Origin: Chloroflexota bacterium
GTDB lineage: Bacteria > Chloroflexota > Anaerolineae > Aggregatilineales > Phototrophicaceae
Assembly: GCA_014338005.1 (NCBI GenBank)
Contig: QUBZ01000048.1
Span: 1-33,942, forward strand
DNA: 33,942 nt
Direction of reading: 5' to 3'
Below are positions 7,655 to 15,834 of this stretch, one piece after another. The notes below the pieces were generated by a model, which was not told the origin of the DNA, did not search any database, and worked only from the letters and a program-made list of their open reading frames with translations. Each line of letters opens with the position of its first letter. Position 1 is the first letter of the stretch. The translations under genes and the position numbers were made by a program.

Positions 7655-7753
7655 GCGAAACTCCGTAACTAACAGGCTTGAGGATTAATTGTATTTTAGC
7701 GACAACCGCGCCTTGCCCTGCGTGAAGAATGTGAATTTCTGCCGAAAAATCAA

Positions 7754-7779
7754 ACGGGGACTCGCAGCCGAGTCCCCGT
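7754..7779 (-). terminator. Rho-independent terminator of the LCP gene
   Basis: A perfect 11-base GC-rich stem (7754-7764 with 7769-7779; ACGGGGACTCG / CGAGTCCCCGT) with a 4-base loop is followed in minus-strand sense by TTTGATTTTT. It begins 25 bases after the stop codon. Confidence 0.85.
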
Positions 7780-7803
7780 GTGTGTTTGGCCGGTTGGCCG
7801 CGA

Positions 7804-9255
7804 TTATTGGCTCAGCTTTGGCTGCAAGTCCGGCCCGACCAGGATGGCGATGTCGGCGTTGGTCAGGCCGTCCGCGCCGGGCTGCACGCGGTCAGCCGGG
7901 ATGCCCATTAACGCAGCCAGATATTTGCCGGTATAAATTTTGCCGGTGTACACCTGGATGATGGTATCGCCGTTAGTGGGCTGCGGCGTATTGCCAATCT
8001 GCTCGATGCTCACGCCGCGCCCGGCCAGCCAGTCGCGGGTTAAACCGGCCAGCCCGGCCACGTCGGTATTGTTAAAGACCACGATGGAGGCTTTTTCCGC
8101 TTCCGCGCGTGTTTTAAGGTCCGAAAGCGAAAGATCGTTCTGCGGGTTAAAAACCTGCTGGATGAGAAACCGGATCGCGCCGGTTTTGGGGATTAACACC
8201 TGGTCGCCGGTGTTGGTGGTCGCCAGGTCTACATACAGGTTGTCAATGACGCCAAACTGGATGTTTTCGCGCGGGATTTCCGTCACCAGCGTACCCAGGC
8301 TGATGATTTCGTCCAGCGACAGGTTGGTGACAAAACTGCCGCTCAGTTCTTCCCACAGCGCCGGGGCCTGGCCGATGAAGTTGGTGATGCCGCCCACGCT
8401 GAGGACTTTTTGCTGCATAGCCTTTAACACTTCCTGCTGGCGGCGAGCGCGGTCGAAGTCCGACCCTTCGGTATGGCGCGTGCGGGCGTACTGGAGGAGC
8501 TGCTCAGTGTTCAAAATCTGGCAGCCGGGGTCAAAATGCACGTGGATGAAGCCGTAGCCGGCGTCGGGGTAATACGGATCGTCAATTACTTCTTTCACGC
8601 AGATTTCCACGCCGTCCGGGGCCAGCGTTTCGACGACGGTGGTGAATACGTCGAAGTTGATGCGGACGTATTTATCAATCGTGATGCCCAGGGTTTGCCG
8701 GACGGCCTCCGCCGCCAGCGCCGGCCCGCCGCCGGGGTAGGCGTTGCCGTCCCCCAGGGCATTGGCGGTGTTGATGCGCCCAGGGTTAAAACCGGGGATT
8801 TTCACCCACAGGTCACGAGGGATGGAAAGCACGCCCGCCGTTTTACGAACCGGGTCTACGCTGATGACCATCAGCGTATCGGAGCGGAACGGGCCGTCTT
8901 CTTCGACGGCTTTACGCTGGTCAATGCCCAGCAGCAGCACGGTAAAACGGCGCGGGTCATCCCAGGTGTAATCCGCCGCCGGGTCGAGCGCGGCGGTCGG
9001 GAGCGGGGCAGCATCCGCCGGGGCGGGAGTTTCGCCGGGCGTGACGTGCGCGATCACCGGCGGCGCAGCCGTCGGCGGCAGGGTGGGCGTGGGTATATCC
9101 CGAAACAAACTGTCGGCAGAAACGAACTGAATACCGGCCTCGCCGGCGTCAATCGCCACCTGCCGGGCGACCGAAAAAGCCAGCAGCGCCAGCCCGCCGG
9201 TGATAATAATTACGGCGGCCAGGCCGGCGATAAACATCCATCCGGGAACACGCAT
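7804..9255 (-). CDS. LCP (LytR-CpsA-Psr) family glycopolymer transferase with LytR_C domain
   Basis: LCP proteins attach lipid-linked wall polymers to peptidoglycan or other envelope acceptors. The start is taken at the ATG at 9255, which has GGGAG at 9 bases spacing; the ATG at 9264 would sit directly on that ribosome site. The 483-residue product has a membrane anchor (7-29), a Pro/Thr-rich linker (54-92) and an LCP domain (~103-275) with LLLGIDQR, RSDTLMVISVD (124-134), SIPRDLW (144-150) and the basic motif YARTRHTEGSDFDRARRQQ (256-274). A C-terminal LytR_C domain follows (VVFNNTDVAGLAGLTRDWL). The gene has its own promoter (9328-9356) and terminator. The upstream gene encodes a membrane protein with an external propeller. 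Confidence 0.94.
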   Translation of the reverse strand: MRVPGWMFIAGLAAVIIITGGLALLAFSVARQVAIDAGEAGIQFVSADSLFRDIPTPTLPPTAAPPVIAHVTPGETPAPADAAPLPTAALDPAADYTWDDPRRFTVLLLGIDQRKAVEEDGPFRSDTLMVISVDPVRKTAGVLSIPRDLWVKIPGFNPGRINTANALGDGNAYPGGGPALAAEAVRQTLGITIDKYVRINFDVFTTVVETLAPDGVEICVKEVIDDPYYPDAGYGFIHVHFDPGCQILNTEQLLQYARTRHTEGSDFDRARRQQEVLKAMQQKVLSVGGITNFIGQAPALWEELSGSFVTNLSLDEIISLGTLVTEIPRENIQFGVIDNLYVDLATTNTGDQVLIPKTGAIRFLIQQVFNPQNDLSLSDLKTRAEAEKASIVVFNNTDVAGLAGLTRDWLAGRGVSIEQIGNTPQPTNGDTIIQVYTGKIYTGKYLAALMGIPADRVQPGADGLTNADIAILVGPDLQPKLSQ

Positions 9256-9327
9256 GAACCACATCTCCCTATCGGGTTAAAACAACAGCCGGGGCGCGGC
9301 CAGGCGCGCCCCCTGTATGCGTTTTGT

Positions 9328-9356
9328 ATTATAACGGCCAGCGCGGGCTTGTGAAC
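9328..9356 (-). promoter_or_regulatory. Candidate promoter of the LCP gene
   Basis: In minus-strand sense, GTTCAC (9356-9351) is followed after 17 bases by a perfect TATAAT (9333-9328). The start codon is about 73 bases downstream. The -35 box is imperfect. Confidence 0.45.
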
Positions 9357-9368
9357 CCTACGCCTGCC

Positions 9369-11462
9369 CTACTTTCGTTTGCTGATGGCGAAAACCGAAT
9401 TGCCGGAGATGGCGTAAATAAGCTGCTGGCCGGCATCGGCCACCACCCCCGCCAGCAGCGTGAAGTCGGCTTCGTTGGCGGCGCGGTAGCTGGCGTTAAA
9501 GGTGCCGGCCAGGGTGGTTTCGTAGATGGTGCGGCTTGCCTGGCTGACGATGTACAGCCCCTGGGCTGTTGGGTCGTTGTTGAGGAACATGGCATCCGCG
9601 CCCGGTATGGGTGGGTCGGATGGGAAGTTAACGAAGGCGAATTCGACCGGCTGCCCGGAGCGATATTTGTTGATTTCGCCGCTGTTTTGCAGGATGTAGA
9701 GGTTGCCTTTGTCGTCAATGCCGAAGTCCACAGCGGCGCGGATGTCTGGGCGGAACTCCCCGGCGAAATATTCGTTGGGGACGGTGGCATACGCCCCGCC
9801 GGAAGGCTCGTAACGCCAGACCTGGTTCGCGCCGGGGTCGAGGATGTACAGTTTGCCCTGCCAGAAGGTCATGGCAACCGGGCGAACCCACCGTTCCGCC
9901 GCCAGCAGCCGCTGCGCCGTGCAGGATTGCAGAAAACGCGGCGAACAGGCGATGAGCAAACCCTGATCGTCCAGGGCGGTCACCTGCGTCGTATCGGTCA
10001 GCCAGGCGATGTCCACCAGATTACCGACTCGAAATTCGCCCACCGTCGCGTTCAGGCGCATGGCGGCGATGGGCTGCTGGCTGTTCTGCACGATACCGCG
10101 CCCGTCGCTGGTGAGCGTCAGCCGGTAAACCCAGTTATTCTGTTCGTCCAGGACGTACAGCTCCAGCCCTTGCAGCACGACCTGTCGCAGGGCGGCATTC
10201 GGGAACGAGGTGATATGCAGCGTATCGCGCCGTTCGATCCGCGAGAGCGCGTCAATCACGCCCTGCGCTTCGCGGGTCAGCGCCCGCAGCGTCAGATCGC
10301 CGGGGCGGATGTTCTCGCAGCGTTCGACCACCAGCAGCACGGCATTCCAGGCGGCCAGCGTGCCGGTCACGTCGTTGGACGGGATGCCGCGCGCGACCTG
10401 GGCGGTGCGGGTGGCTTCCTGCACACACACTTCAAACTCACTTTCGCCGGTTCCACCCAGCCATAATACCAGCACCAGCACGACGATGACGACCGGAATC
10501 AACACTGCCAGGCCGGTCGCCGTCACACCGCGCAGTCCGGGGCGTCCGGCGGTGGGGGACTGCTCGCGGCGCGCCAGCACGCGGTCGGCGCTTTGCAGAA
10601 CGCGAGCGCCCTGCAAGGCAGCCCGGCGCAGCCCGGCTCGCACCCGCAGTTCGACCGGTTTCGTTTCGGGCGGCTGGGAAACGGCGCCGGCGGGCGGCGC
10701 GGCAGCCGCTTCGGCCACCGCCGGTTCTGCCGGGACTCTGGCGGTGGATTCGGACTCTTTAACTACGACCGGCGAAGGGGTTTCCGGGGTGACGAATTCC
10801 ACCGCCAGCAGGGTGATGCTGGCGGCGGCCAGCGCCTTAAATGCCGCCAGCACTTCGCCGATGTCGGTGGCGGCCAGCGCCGCGTTTGTTTTGGCCGTTT
10901 CCATGTCGGCCAGCGACGGGTCGGCCAGCACCAGCCGCGCGCCTTCGTGGATGGTGTATTTTGCCATTTTAATATCCGGCACGGGATGAACGCCCAGCGG
11001 CGGGCCGAACAGGGCTTCATCCTGGCTGAAATCCGCCGGGAAGGGTTGAAGCTGGCCGCCATCCCACAGCAGCGCCACGCCAGACCCCACCCGCGCCAGA
11101 TAAACTTCGTCATCTCGCAGGACGGCGCACAACATACTGGCCTCGTAGCGCCGTTTGCCGCTGCTGTTGTGTTCGGTGAGGTTTTCGTTAAGCGAATTAA
11201 AAACGGCGCGCAGCCCCGCCGTCACGCTGCCGGCGCTGCTGAAGTAACGTTCCGCGCCCAGCGTCGCCATCTGTTCGTAAAATTTTGACGGGGCGACTAC
11301 CTCGCCGGAGGGCAGCACCAGCGTAAAAAAGGTATCCAACTCCCGCCCGCGCGCGGCTTTTTTGGGCGCTACTTCCACCAGCGCGCCCGGCGGCGCGGCG
11401 CTGATGGCGCGGCTGCCCACTACGTACAAATGGCCGACCAGGGCCTCAAACTCAAGTGGCAT
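9369..11462 (-). CDS. Membrane protein: degenerate PP2C-like cytoplasmic head and extracytoplasmic beta-propeller
   Basis: The 697-residue protein has three parts. Residues 1-225 resemble the PP2C phosphatase fold, most clearly in SMLCAVLRDDEVYLARVGSGVALLWDGG (~110-136) and GPPLGVHPVPD. Where active PP2C enzymes have VGDSR this one has VGSGV, and no N-terminal metal-binding Asp motif is visible, so it is probably a pseudophosphatase. An Ala/Pro-rich linker leads to one transmembrane helix (~312-335, LAVLIPVVIVVLVLVLWLGG). The outer ~360 residues contain recurring GLELYVLDEQNNWVYRL, GKLYILDPGANQVWRY and GNLYILQNSGEINKY units, an NHL-like propeller. It may pass an outside binding event to a cytoplasmic partner, perhaps the upstream receiver protein. 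The phosphatase-like assignment is moderately sure, the propeller more so. Confidence 0.75.
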   Translation of the reverse strand: MPLEFEALVGHLYVVGSRAISAAPPGALVEVAPKKAARGRELDTFFTLVLPSGEVVAPSKFYEQMATLGAERYFSSAGSVTAGLRAVFNSLNENLTEHNSSGKRRYEASMLCAVLRDDEVYLARVGSGVALLWDGGQLQPFPADFSQDEALFGPPLGVHPVPDIKMAKYTIHEGARLVLADPSLADMETAKTNAALAATDIGEVLAAFKALAAASITLLAVEFVTPETPSPVVVKESESTARVPAEPAVAEAAAAPPAGAVSQPPETKPVELRVRAGLRRAALQGARVLQSADRVLARREQSPTAGRPGLRGVTATGLAVLIPVVIVVLVLVLWLGGTGESEFEVCVQEATRTAQVARGIPSNDVTGTLAAWNAVLLVVERCENIRPGDLTLRALTREAQGVIDALSRIERRDTLHITSFPNAALRQVVLQGLELYVLDEQNNWVYRLTLTSDGRGIVQNSQQPIAAMRLNATVGEFRVGNLVDIAWLTDTTQVTALDDQGLLIACSPRFLQSCTAQRLLAAERWVRPVAMTFWQGKLYILDPGANQVWRYEPSGGAYATVPNEYFAGEFRPDIRAAVDFGIDDKGNLYILQNSGEINKYRSGQPVEFAFVNFPSDPPIPGADAMFLNNDPTAQGLYIVSQASRTIYETTLAGTFNASYRAANEADFTLLAGVVADAGQQLIYAISGNSVFAISKRK

Positions 11463-11496
11463 GGTTTATTTCACAATCTCAATACAACACGTAGCA

Positions 11497-11525
11497 ATTC
11501 TAGCGGATTTACGCGCGCCTCGAAA
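11497..11525 (-). promoter_or_regulatory. Candidate promoter of the PP2C-like/propeller gene
   Basis: TTTCGA (11525-11520) and TAGAAT (11502-11497) in minus-strand sense are 17 bases apart. The -10 box ends about 34 bases before the ATG. Confidence 0.4.
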
Positions 11526-11528
11526 GTA

Positions 11529-11546
11529 GGGGGAGTCTTAGCCCCC
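11529..11546 (-). terminator. Weak hairpin after the receiver gene
   Basis: GGGGG (11529-11533) pairs with CCCCC (11542-11546) across an 8-base loop, 26 bases after the receiver stop codon. The T-rich tail in minus sense is short (TACTTTC). It could be an inefficient terminator. Confidence 0.3.
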
Positions 11547-11571
11547 GGCGCATACGCACGATGAAACCGTT

Positions 11572-11940
11572 CTAACGGCCGGCGGCCTGGCGCGCGAATT
11601 CCCGGATGTCCTGGGGGCGGATGGGTTTGAGTAGGTAGGCGTCGGCGCGGGCGACCTGGGGAAACTGCACGAACCGCTCTCGATTATGCGCCGTCACAAT
11701 CACCACCGGCACATCCCGCAGGAGGCGGTTTTCCATGATAAAATTGATGACATCCAGACCGCTGAGGCGGGGCATCAGCAGGTCTAAAAAGATGATGCTG
11801 GGGACGACTTCCTGTAAAATCTCTAATGCCTGAAGGCCGTCTTCGGCCCTCAAAACCTGCATACCGGCGGGCTGGAGAATCTGCTCCATAAAAAACAGCG
11901 TATATGTGTCATCATCCGCAATCAGCGCGGTTGGCTGCAT
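11572..11940 (-). CDS. Single-domain response regulator (CheY-like receiver)
   Basis: The 122-residue protein is a bare receiver domain. It has the acidic pocket (Asp9-Asp11 in IADDDT), the phosphorylation site Asp53 (FLDLLMP), the switch Thr83 (VIVTAH) and the conserved Lys105 (YLLKPIRP). There is no output domain, so it must act by protein contact or as a phosphate relay. No histidine kinase is encoded in the window. The gene lies upstream of, and in line with, the PP2C-like membrane protein gene. A GAGGG ribosome site stands just before the start, and TATAAT boxes lie 84-95 bases upstream. Confidence 0.93.
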   Translation of the reverse strand: MQPTALIADDDTYTLFFMEQILQPAGMQVLRAEDGLQALEILQEVVPSIIFLDLLMPRLSGLDVINFIMENRLLRDVPVVIVTAHNRERFVQFPQVARADAYLLKPIRPQDIREFARQAAGR

Positions 11941-12023
11941 ACATCCCTCAACAGGCGGAAGCCGGGTGGTTTACACAAGAAATGCGCCGCTAAAATGCCA
12001 GCGGCTTATATCACCAACCTATT

Positions 12024-12051
12024 ATTATAATTATAAAGTTGTTTTCGCAAA
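12024..12051 (-). promoter_or_regulatory. Candidate promoter of the receiver gene
   Basis: In minus-strand sense TTTGCG (12051-12046) and TATAAT (12029-12024) are 16 bases apart, with a second TATAAT at 12035-12030. A small hairpin, GCCGCT/AGCGGC (11986-12005), lies between this promoter and the ATG. Confidence 0.4.
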
Positions 12052-12083
12052 GTTAGAGTAAACAAATCTTGCTCATCAGTCAT

Positions 12084-12407
12084 TCAAAACTGAAAACCGG
12101 CGCGGTAGCGCACCAGCTTTCGGCGGTAGCGTTGGGTATAGGAAGTCAAACGGGACTCCAGGGTTTGCCAGCGGTCGCTGTGCAGCACCTCGCTCACGGC
12201 TTCCAGGCTTTCGCCGATGAACTCAACCTGCCGGACAGGGTAGTCGCCAAAGGCCGTATGCCATACCGCCACCATGTACAGCCCCATGCTTTGCAGCGCC
12301 GGCACGAATTCTTTGATGACGTATTCGTAATACGTATCATAAAATTCCGGGCGAATGTCATACTGCAAAAGCAGCCGGTAACGTGGGATAATTCGCAACG
12401 GGAGCAT
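12084..12407 (-). CDS. Small NIPSNAP-like / dimeric alpha-beta barrel protein
   Basis: From the ATG at 12407 the product has 107 residues. The pattern LLLQYDIRPEFYDTYYEYVIKEFVPALQSMGL, then VAVWHTAFGDYPVRQVEFIGESLEAVSEVL and RWQTLESRLTSYTQRY resembles the ferredoxin-like NIPSNAP fold, whose function is poorly defined. Its normal size is about 100 residues, so this is complete. A longer frame reaches back to 12518, but a well-formed promoter (12440-12468) lies inside that extension, which favours the shorter form. No clear Shine-Dalgarno site precedes the ATG. It is divergent from the large repeat/SH3b gene. Confidence 0.65.
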   Translation of the reverse strand: MLPLRIIPRYRLLLQYDIRPEFYDTYYEYVIKEFVPALQSMGLYMVAVWHTAFGDYPVRQVEFIGESLEAVSEVLHSDRWQTLESRLTSYTQRYRRKLVRYRAGFQF

Positions 12408-12439
12408 AAAAAAGCTTTCGTTAAAATTGAATCCTGTGG

Positions 12440-12468
12440 ATTCTAACACGCTGCCCTGCCCAGACCAA
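12440..12468 (-). promoter_or_regulatory. Promoter of the NIPSNAP-like gene
   Basis: TTGGTC (12468-12463) and TAGAAT (12445-12440) are 17 bases apart in minus-strand sense, with the -10 box 32 bases before the ATG. A small palindrome GAATCC-TGT-GGATTC (12429-12443) overlaps the -10 box and could be an operator. Confidence 0.55.
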
Positions 12469-12477
12469 ATATGCCGC

Positions 12478-12506
12478 TTGCCCCGTCCGCAGGGATGCGG
12501 TAATGT
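12478..12506 (+). promoter_or_regulatory. Candidate promoter of the repeat/SH3b membrane protein gene
   Basis: TTGCCC (12478-12483) and TAATGT (12501-12506) are 17 bases apart. The promoter is back to back with that of the divergent NIPSNAP-like gene, only 9 bases away. Confidence 0.4.
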
Positions 12507-12532
12507 CTGGGTAATCACGACAAGAGGCTTTT

Positions 12533-14899
12533 ATGGACCATCTGCAAAAGAGGCTGGATGACCTGCGCCGGCAGCTCCAGAACCTGCCGGAAGACCCCAA
12601 GGCGCTGGCACAGATCGAAAGCGCCGCGCGGGCGCTGCTGGCCGATGCTAAAAATACCCCCCATGAACCGGCGGCGCAGGCGCTTTTTGCCGAACTCGCC
12701 CGGTTAAGCAACCCGACTTCACCGACCGCCGCCACCGTGCGCGGGCTGGTGCGCCGCGCGCGCATCCGCATCGAAATCGCCGGCGATGAGGACGATATTG
12801 ACGAAGCTATTGACATCCTGGCGGAGGCTTTGTCGCTGAACCCCGCCGACCAGGACGTGATCGCGCTGCTGCGGCAGGCTGCCGGGCGCACGCCCCAGGC
12901 CGCCCAGCGCGTCAACGATCTGTTCGCGCGTTACGGCGTCGAGCGCGTTCAGCCGCCGTCCCCAACGCCGCCGGAAGCCGCGCCCCGGCCCGAAAGCGCG
13001 CCAAAACCGCCGGCTGCGGTGTCTTACCCTACTTCGTCCGGTTATCCCCCGCCGGAGGAAGAAATTTACCAGGAAACGCCGGGGCGGCGGATGCCCGGTC
13101 GCGGGCCGCTGTACAACGCGCCGGACGTGGACGAAATGCTGTCCGAACTGACGCAGGCGTATTATGCCGGGGACTACCAGCAGGCCGTTGATCTGGCGAA
13201 CCGCATCCTGGCCTTGCAGCCCGGCAACCCGACCGCGCTGGATTACCGGCAGAAGGCCGAAGATAACCTGATACGCGGCGTCGTGCCGGATCATCGTATT
13301 CCCTTCGACGCGCGCGTTTCCTACAACCGCGCTAACTCGCTGGTGCGCGCCGGCAACTACGAAGAAGCCGAGCGCCTGTACCGCGAAGCGCGCGACCTGG
13401 CCGAACGCAGCGGCATCTTAAGCTGGAAAGACGCCGAACAGGCGCTGCTGGATATTCAAGACCTGGCCCTGGCCCGCGAACTGCTGATCGAAGGCGACCG
13501 CCTGATGAAAACCGACAGCTGGTCGGAGGCGCTGCGGAAATACGAGGGCGCGCTGCGCGTCGTCCCCAACGACCCTCAGGCGCAGGAGCGTATTGATATG
13601 GTGCGCCGCATCCAGCAGGAGGCCGACCAGGCGGCGGTGCAGTTGAGCATGTTAAGCGGCACGCTCACCGAGCAGGTCGCCCAGTTACAGAACGTGCTGA
13701 ATATCCTTATGCGCGTGCGGCAGGTGCTGCCGGACAGCCAGCGGTTAATCCAGCTTCAACAGACGGCCAACAACAAACTGACCGGCATCAAAACCCAGCT
13801 TAATGACCAGGCACAGTCGGCGCTCAACCGCGCCGGCCATGCCAACCGCCTGGAGGAACGCATCGCGCTGACCAACGAGGCGCTCAACCTGTTGGAACTG
13901 GGCGTTAAACTCGATCCCAGTGACCTGCATCTGGCCGAAAGCCTGCTGGAAACGCGCACCGCCGCCAGCGACATGCAGCGCGCGCGGCAGGTCATCGAAC
14001 GCGCTTCGGCACTGATTTCTCAGAACTTCGACAACGAACTTTCCCAGGCGCGCTCGATGCTGGCCGGCCTGCGTGACTATGCCCAGGACGAACGCTACCG
14101 CGCCATTGTCAACGATCTGATGGCGCGGTATATCGAACGTGCCGAATTCGCCATCGAGGAAGGCAGCGCCGACGAGGCCGAAGCCTGGCTGGATTCCCTG
14201 CGCGAGGAGCCGTTCCACGTGCTGGGACGCCGGACGGAAATCCTGCGCGTGGAAAATGAAATTCGCGCCATGCGCCGGCAGGGGCGCGTTCGCCTGGCGT
14301 TGATCGGCCTGTTTGTCATCCTGATCGGCACGGCGGGCCTGGTGGCGACCCAGGGGGCCTGGATGCCGCTGCTGTTCCCGCCGCCAACGACCACTCCCAC
14401 CGATACGCCCACCCCCAGCAATACGCCCACCCCCAGCGACACGCCGACACCCAGCAGCACGCCGTCGCCCACGCTGACGCCGACCTGGACGCCGACACAC
14501 ACGCCCACCTACACGCCGTCGTACACGGTAACGCCGTCGCTGACGCCGACCGATACGCCGTCGCCGACGCATACGCCGACCATCACGCCGACGTTTACGC
14601 CGTCGCTGACGCCGACCGATACACCGACGCCGACCATCACGCCGACGCTGACGGTTTTATGTGTGGTCGTCAACTTCAGCGACAGCGCGGTGCGGGTGCG
14701 CGCCAACCCGTCGGTGTCGTCTGATAACTGGATTGGCTGGCTGCCGCGCGGCGTGGCCGCCAACGTGCTGCGCCAGGAACGCAGCGCCGCCGACAACCGG
14801 CTGTGGTATTTTATCCAGGCGCAGATCGAAACCGGCGAAATTCGCGGTTGGGTGCGCTTCGATACCGTCCAGCAGATTTCGCCCTGCCCGCCGCTGTAG
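12533..14899 (+). CDS. Membrane protein: cytoplasmic TPR-like/coiled-coil repeats, Thr/Pro-rich linker, external SH3b domain
   Basis: The 788-residue protein starts at an ATG with AGAGG at 5 bases spacing. Residues 1-130 are helical, 135-190 a Pro-rich linker, and ~195-580 helical repeats of TPR type ([51 protein letters not shown]) with coiled coil. One transmembrane helix lies at ~586-606 after a run of Arg, so the N-terminus is inside. Residues ~620-706 are nearly pure Thr-Pro-Ser, a wall-spanning or glycosylated stalk. An SH3b-like domain (~709-788; [38 protein letters not shown]) ends the protein. SH3b domains bind peptidoglycan or peptides, so the protein may link the wall to a cytoplasmic assembly; this is inference. 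Confidence 0.85.
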   Translation: MDHLQKRLDDLRRQLQNLPEDPKALAQIESAARALLADAKNTPHEPAAQALFAELARLSNPTSPTAATVRGLVRRARIRIEIAGDEDDIDEAIDILAEALSLNPADQDVIALLRQAAGRTPQAAQRVNDLFARYGVERVQPPSPTPPEAAPRPESAPKPPAAVSYPTSSGYPPPEEEIYQETPGRRMPGRGPLYNAPDVDEMLSELTQAYYAGDYQQAVDLANRILALQPGNPTALDYRQKAEDNLIRGVVPDHRIPFDARVSYNRANSLVRAGNYEEAERLYREARDLAERSGILSWKDAEQALLDIQDLALARELLIEGDRLMKTDSWSEALRKYEGALRVVPNDPQAQERIDMVRRIQQEADQAAVQLSMLSGTLTEQVAQLQNVLNILMRVRQVLPDSQRLIQLQQTANNKLTGIKTQLNDQAQSALNRAGHANRLEERIALTNEALNLLELGVKLDPSDLHLAESLLETRTAASDMQRARQVIERASALISQNFDNELSQARSMLAGLRDYAQDERYRAIVNDLMARYIERAEFAIEEGSADEAEAWLDSLREEPFHVLGRRTEILRVENEIRAMRRQGRVRLALIGLFVILIGTAGLVATQGAWMPLLFPPPTTTPTDTPTPSNTPTPSDTPTPSSTPSPTLTPTWTPTHTPTYTPSYTVTPSLTPTDTPSPTHTPTITPTFTPSLTPTDTPTPTITPTLTVLCVVVNFSDSAVRVRANPSVSSDNWIGWLPRGVAANVLRQERSAADNRLWYFIQAQIETGEIRGWVRFDTVQQISPCPPL
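14390..14655 (+). repeat. Degenerate tandem repeat coding for the Thr/Pro stalk
   Basis: Short ACGCC-based units (ACGCCGAC, ACGCCCACC, GATACGCCGTCG) recur about thirty times within the coding sequence. A block GTCGCTGACGCCGACCGATAC appears twice (near 14537 and 14603). The repeat explains several long antisense frames in this stretch. Confidence 0.8.
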
Positions 14900-14934
14900 G
14901 TTGATGGGAATAGATAGAAGGCACGATCAAAAAA

Positions 14935-14960
14935 AGAGGCGGGCTTAGAAACCCGCCTCT
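14935..14960 (-). terminator. Rho-independent terminator of the Bax inhibitor-1 family gene
   Basis: A perfect 9-base stem (14935-14943 with 14952-14960; AGAGGCGGG / CCCGCCTCT) with an 8-base loop is followed in minus sense by a run of T. It lies between convergent genes and may also slow plus-strand transcripts. Confidence 0.85.
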
Positions 14961-14985
14961 GCCGATGGCCGAAAACCGAGGGTTT

Positions 14986-15708
14986 TTAATCCCGCCCGCC
15001 GCCGAACAGCCGCAGCAGGAACAGGAACAGGTTGATAAAATCGAGGTACAGCGTCAGCGCGCCCAGGATGCCCAGTTTGGCGGCCAGGCTGCCGTCGGCT
15101 TCGATGGTCGGGTCGGCGGCCATTTCTTTAATGCGCTGCGTATCGTAGGCCGTCAGCGCGGTGAACAGCACCACGCCCACAATGCTGATGAGGAAATCCA
15201 GCGGGCCGCTGCCCAGGAACATATTGACGATCATGGCGATCAACAGCCCGATCAGCCCCATCATGAAGTAAGAGCGGAACTGCGTCAGGTCAGTTTTGGT
15301 GGTGTAACCCACCACCGTCATCGCGCCGAACAGCCCCGCTGTCGTCAGGAACGCCAGGCCGATTGACCCCAGATCGTAAGCGACGAAAATCAGCGAAAAG
15401 ATGAAGCCGTTGAGGCCGGCGTACAGAAAAAACAGCACGCCCGCCAAGTCCGGCGACATCCGACGCAGGCCGGCGCTGATGCCGATGACCAGCCCCACTT
15501 GCAGCACAATCGAGCCGATCAGCACGACCGGGTTCAGCACCACTGCCAGCAGCGCCTCGCTGCCGCTGACGATCATGGCGATCAATGCCGTCGTCAGCAG
15601 GCCGACCGTCATCCACATATAAACCAGCCGCATCAGCGGGCGAATCTCGACCCGCAGCGCCGAAACGTCTAAAACAGACGTGGTATCTCGCGTATTTGGG
15701 TTAAACAT
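14986..15708 (-). CDS. Bax inhibitor-1 / YccA (TMBIM) family membrane protein
   Basis: From the ATG at 15708, with GGGGAG at 8 bases spacing, the product has 240 residues. It contains seven hydrophobic segments beginning around MRLVYMWMTVGLLTTALIAM and ending with LYLDFINLFLFLLRLFGGGRD. The family hallmarks are present: LNGFIFSLIF, the TTAGLFGAMTVVGYTTKTDL segment, and the YDTQRIKEM motif with the conserved Asp, followed by the C-terminal LYLDFINLFLFLLR. Bacterial members such as BsYetJ act as pH-sensitive calcium leak channels, while YccA of E. coli interacts with FtsH. Which role applies here is unknown. The gene has its own -10 box (15745-15750) and terminator, so it is transcribed alone. 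Confidence 0.93.
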   Translation of the reverse strand: MFNPNTRDTTSVLDVSALRVEIRPLMRLVYMWMTVGLLTTALIAMIVSGSEALLAVVLNPVVLIGSIVLQVGLVIGISAGLRRMSPDLAGVLFFLYAGLNGFIFSLIFVAYDLGSIGLAFLTTAGLFGAMTVVGYTTKTDLTQFRSYFMMGLIGLLIAMIVNMFLGSGPLDFLISIVGVVLFTALTAYDTQRIKEMAADPTIEADGSLAAKLGILGALTLYLDFINLFLFLLRLFGGGRD

Positions 15709-15744
15709 ATTTACTGCTCCCCTGAACACATCCAGATCGTATTT

Positions 15745-15750
15745 ATTATA
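15745..15750 (-). promoter_or_regulatory. -10 box of the Bax inhibitor-1 family gene
   Basis: A perfect TATAAT on the minus strand lies 36 bases before the ATG. The -35 position has no consensus element. Confidence 0.4.
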
Positions 15751-15797
15751 CCGTCTAATCGCCGGGTGGTTTCTCTGAATCGTATTAGAAATAAAAA

Positions 15798-15821
15798 GCA
15801 GGCACCATTGGCAGTGCCTGC
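15798..15821 (-). terminator. Rho-independent terminator of the DUF427 gene
   Basis: GCAGGCAC (15798-15805) pairs with GTGCCTGC (15814-15821) across an 8-base loop, followed in minus sense by TTTTTATTTC. It starts 13 bases after the stop codon. Confidence 0.8.
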
Positions 15822-15834
15822 CGGACATCTATTT

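Noticed and set aside
9324..10466. 380-residue open frame on the plus strand
   Set aside because: Antisense to the propeller membrane protein gene, which has a promoter and coherent domains.
12408..12518. N-terminal extension of the NIPSNAP-like protein
   Set aside because: A good promoter (TTGGTC-17-TAGAAT) lies inside the extension and the extra residues do not fit the fold.
14390..14655. Possible CRISPR-like array
   Set aside because: The repeats are very short, contiguous and in frame with a Thr/Pro-rich protein segment, without unique spacers.
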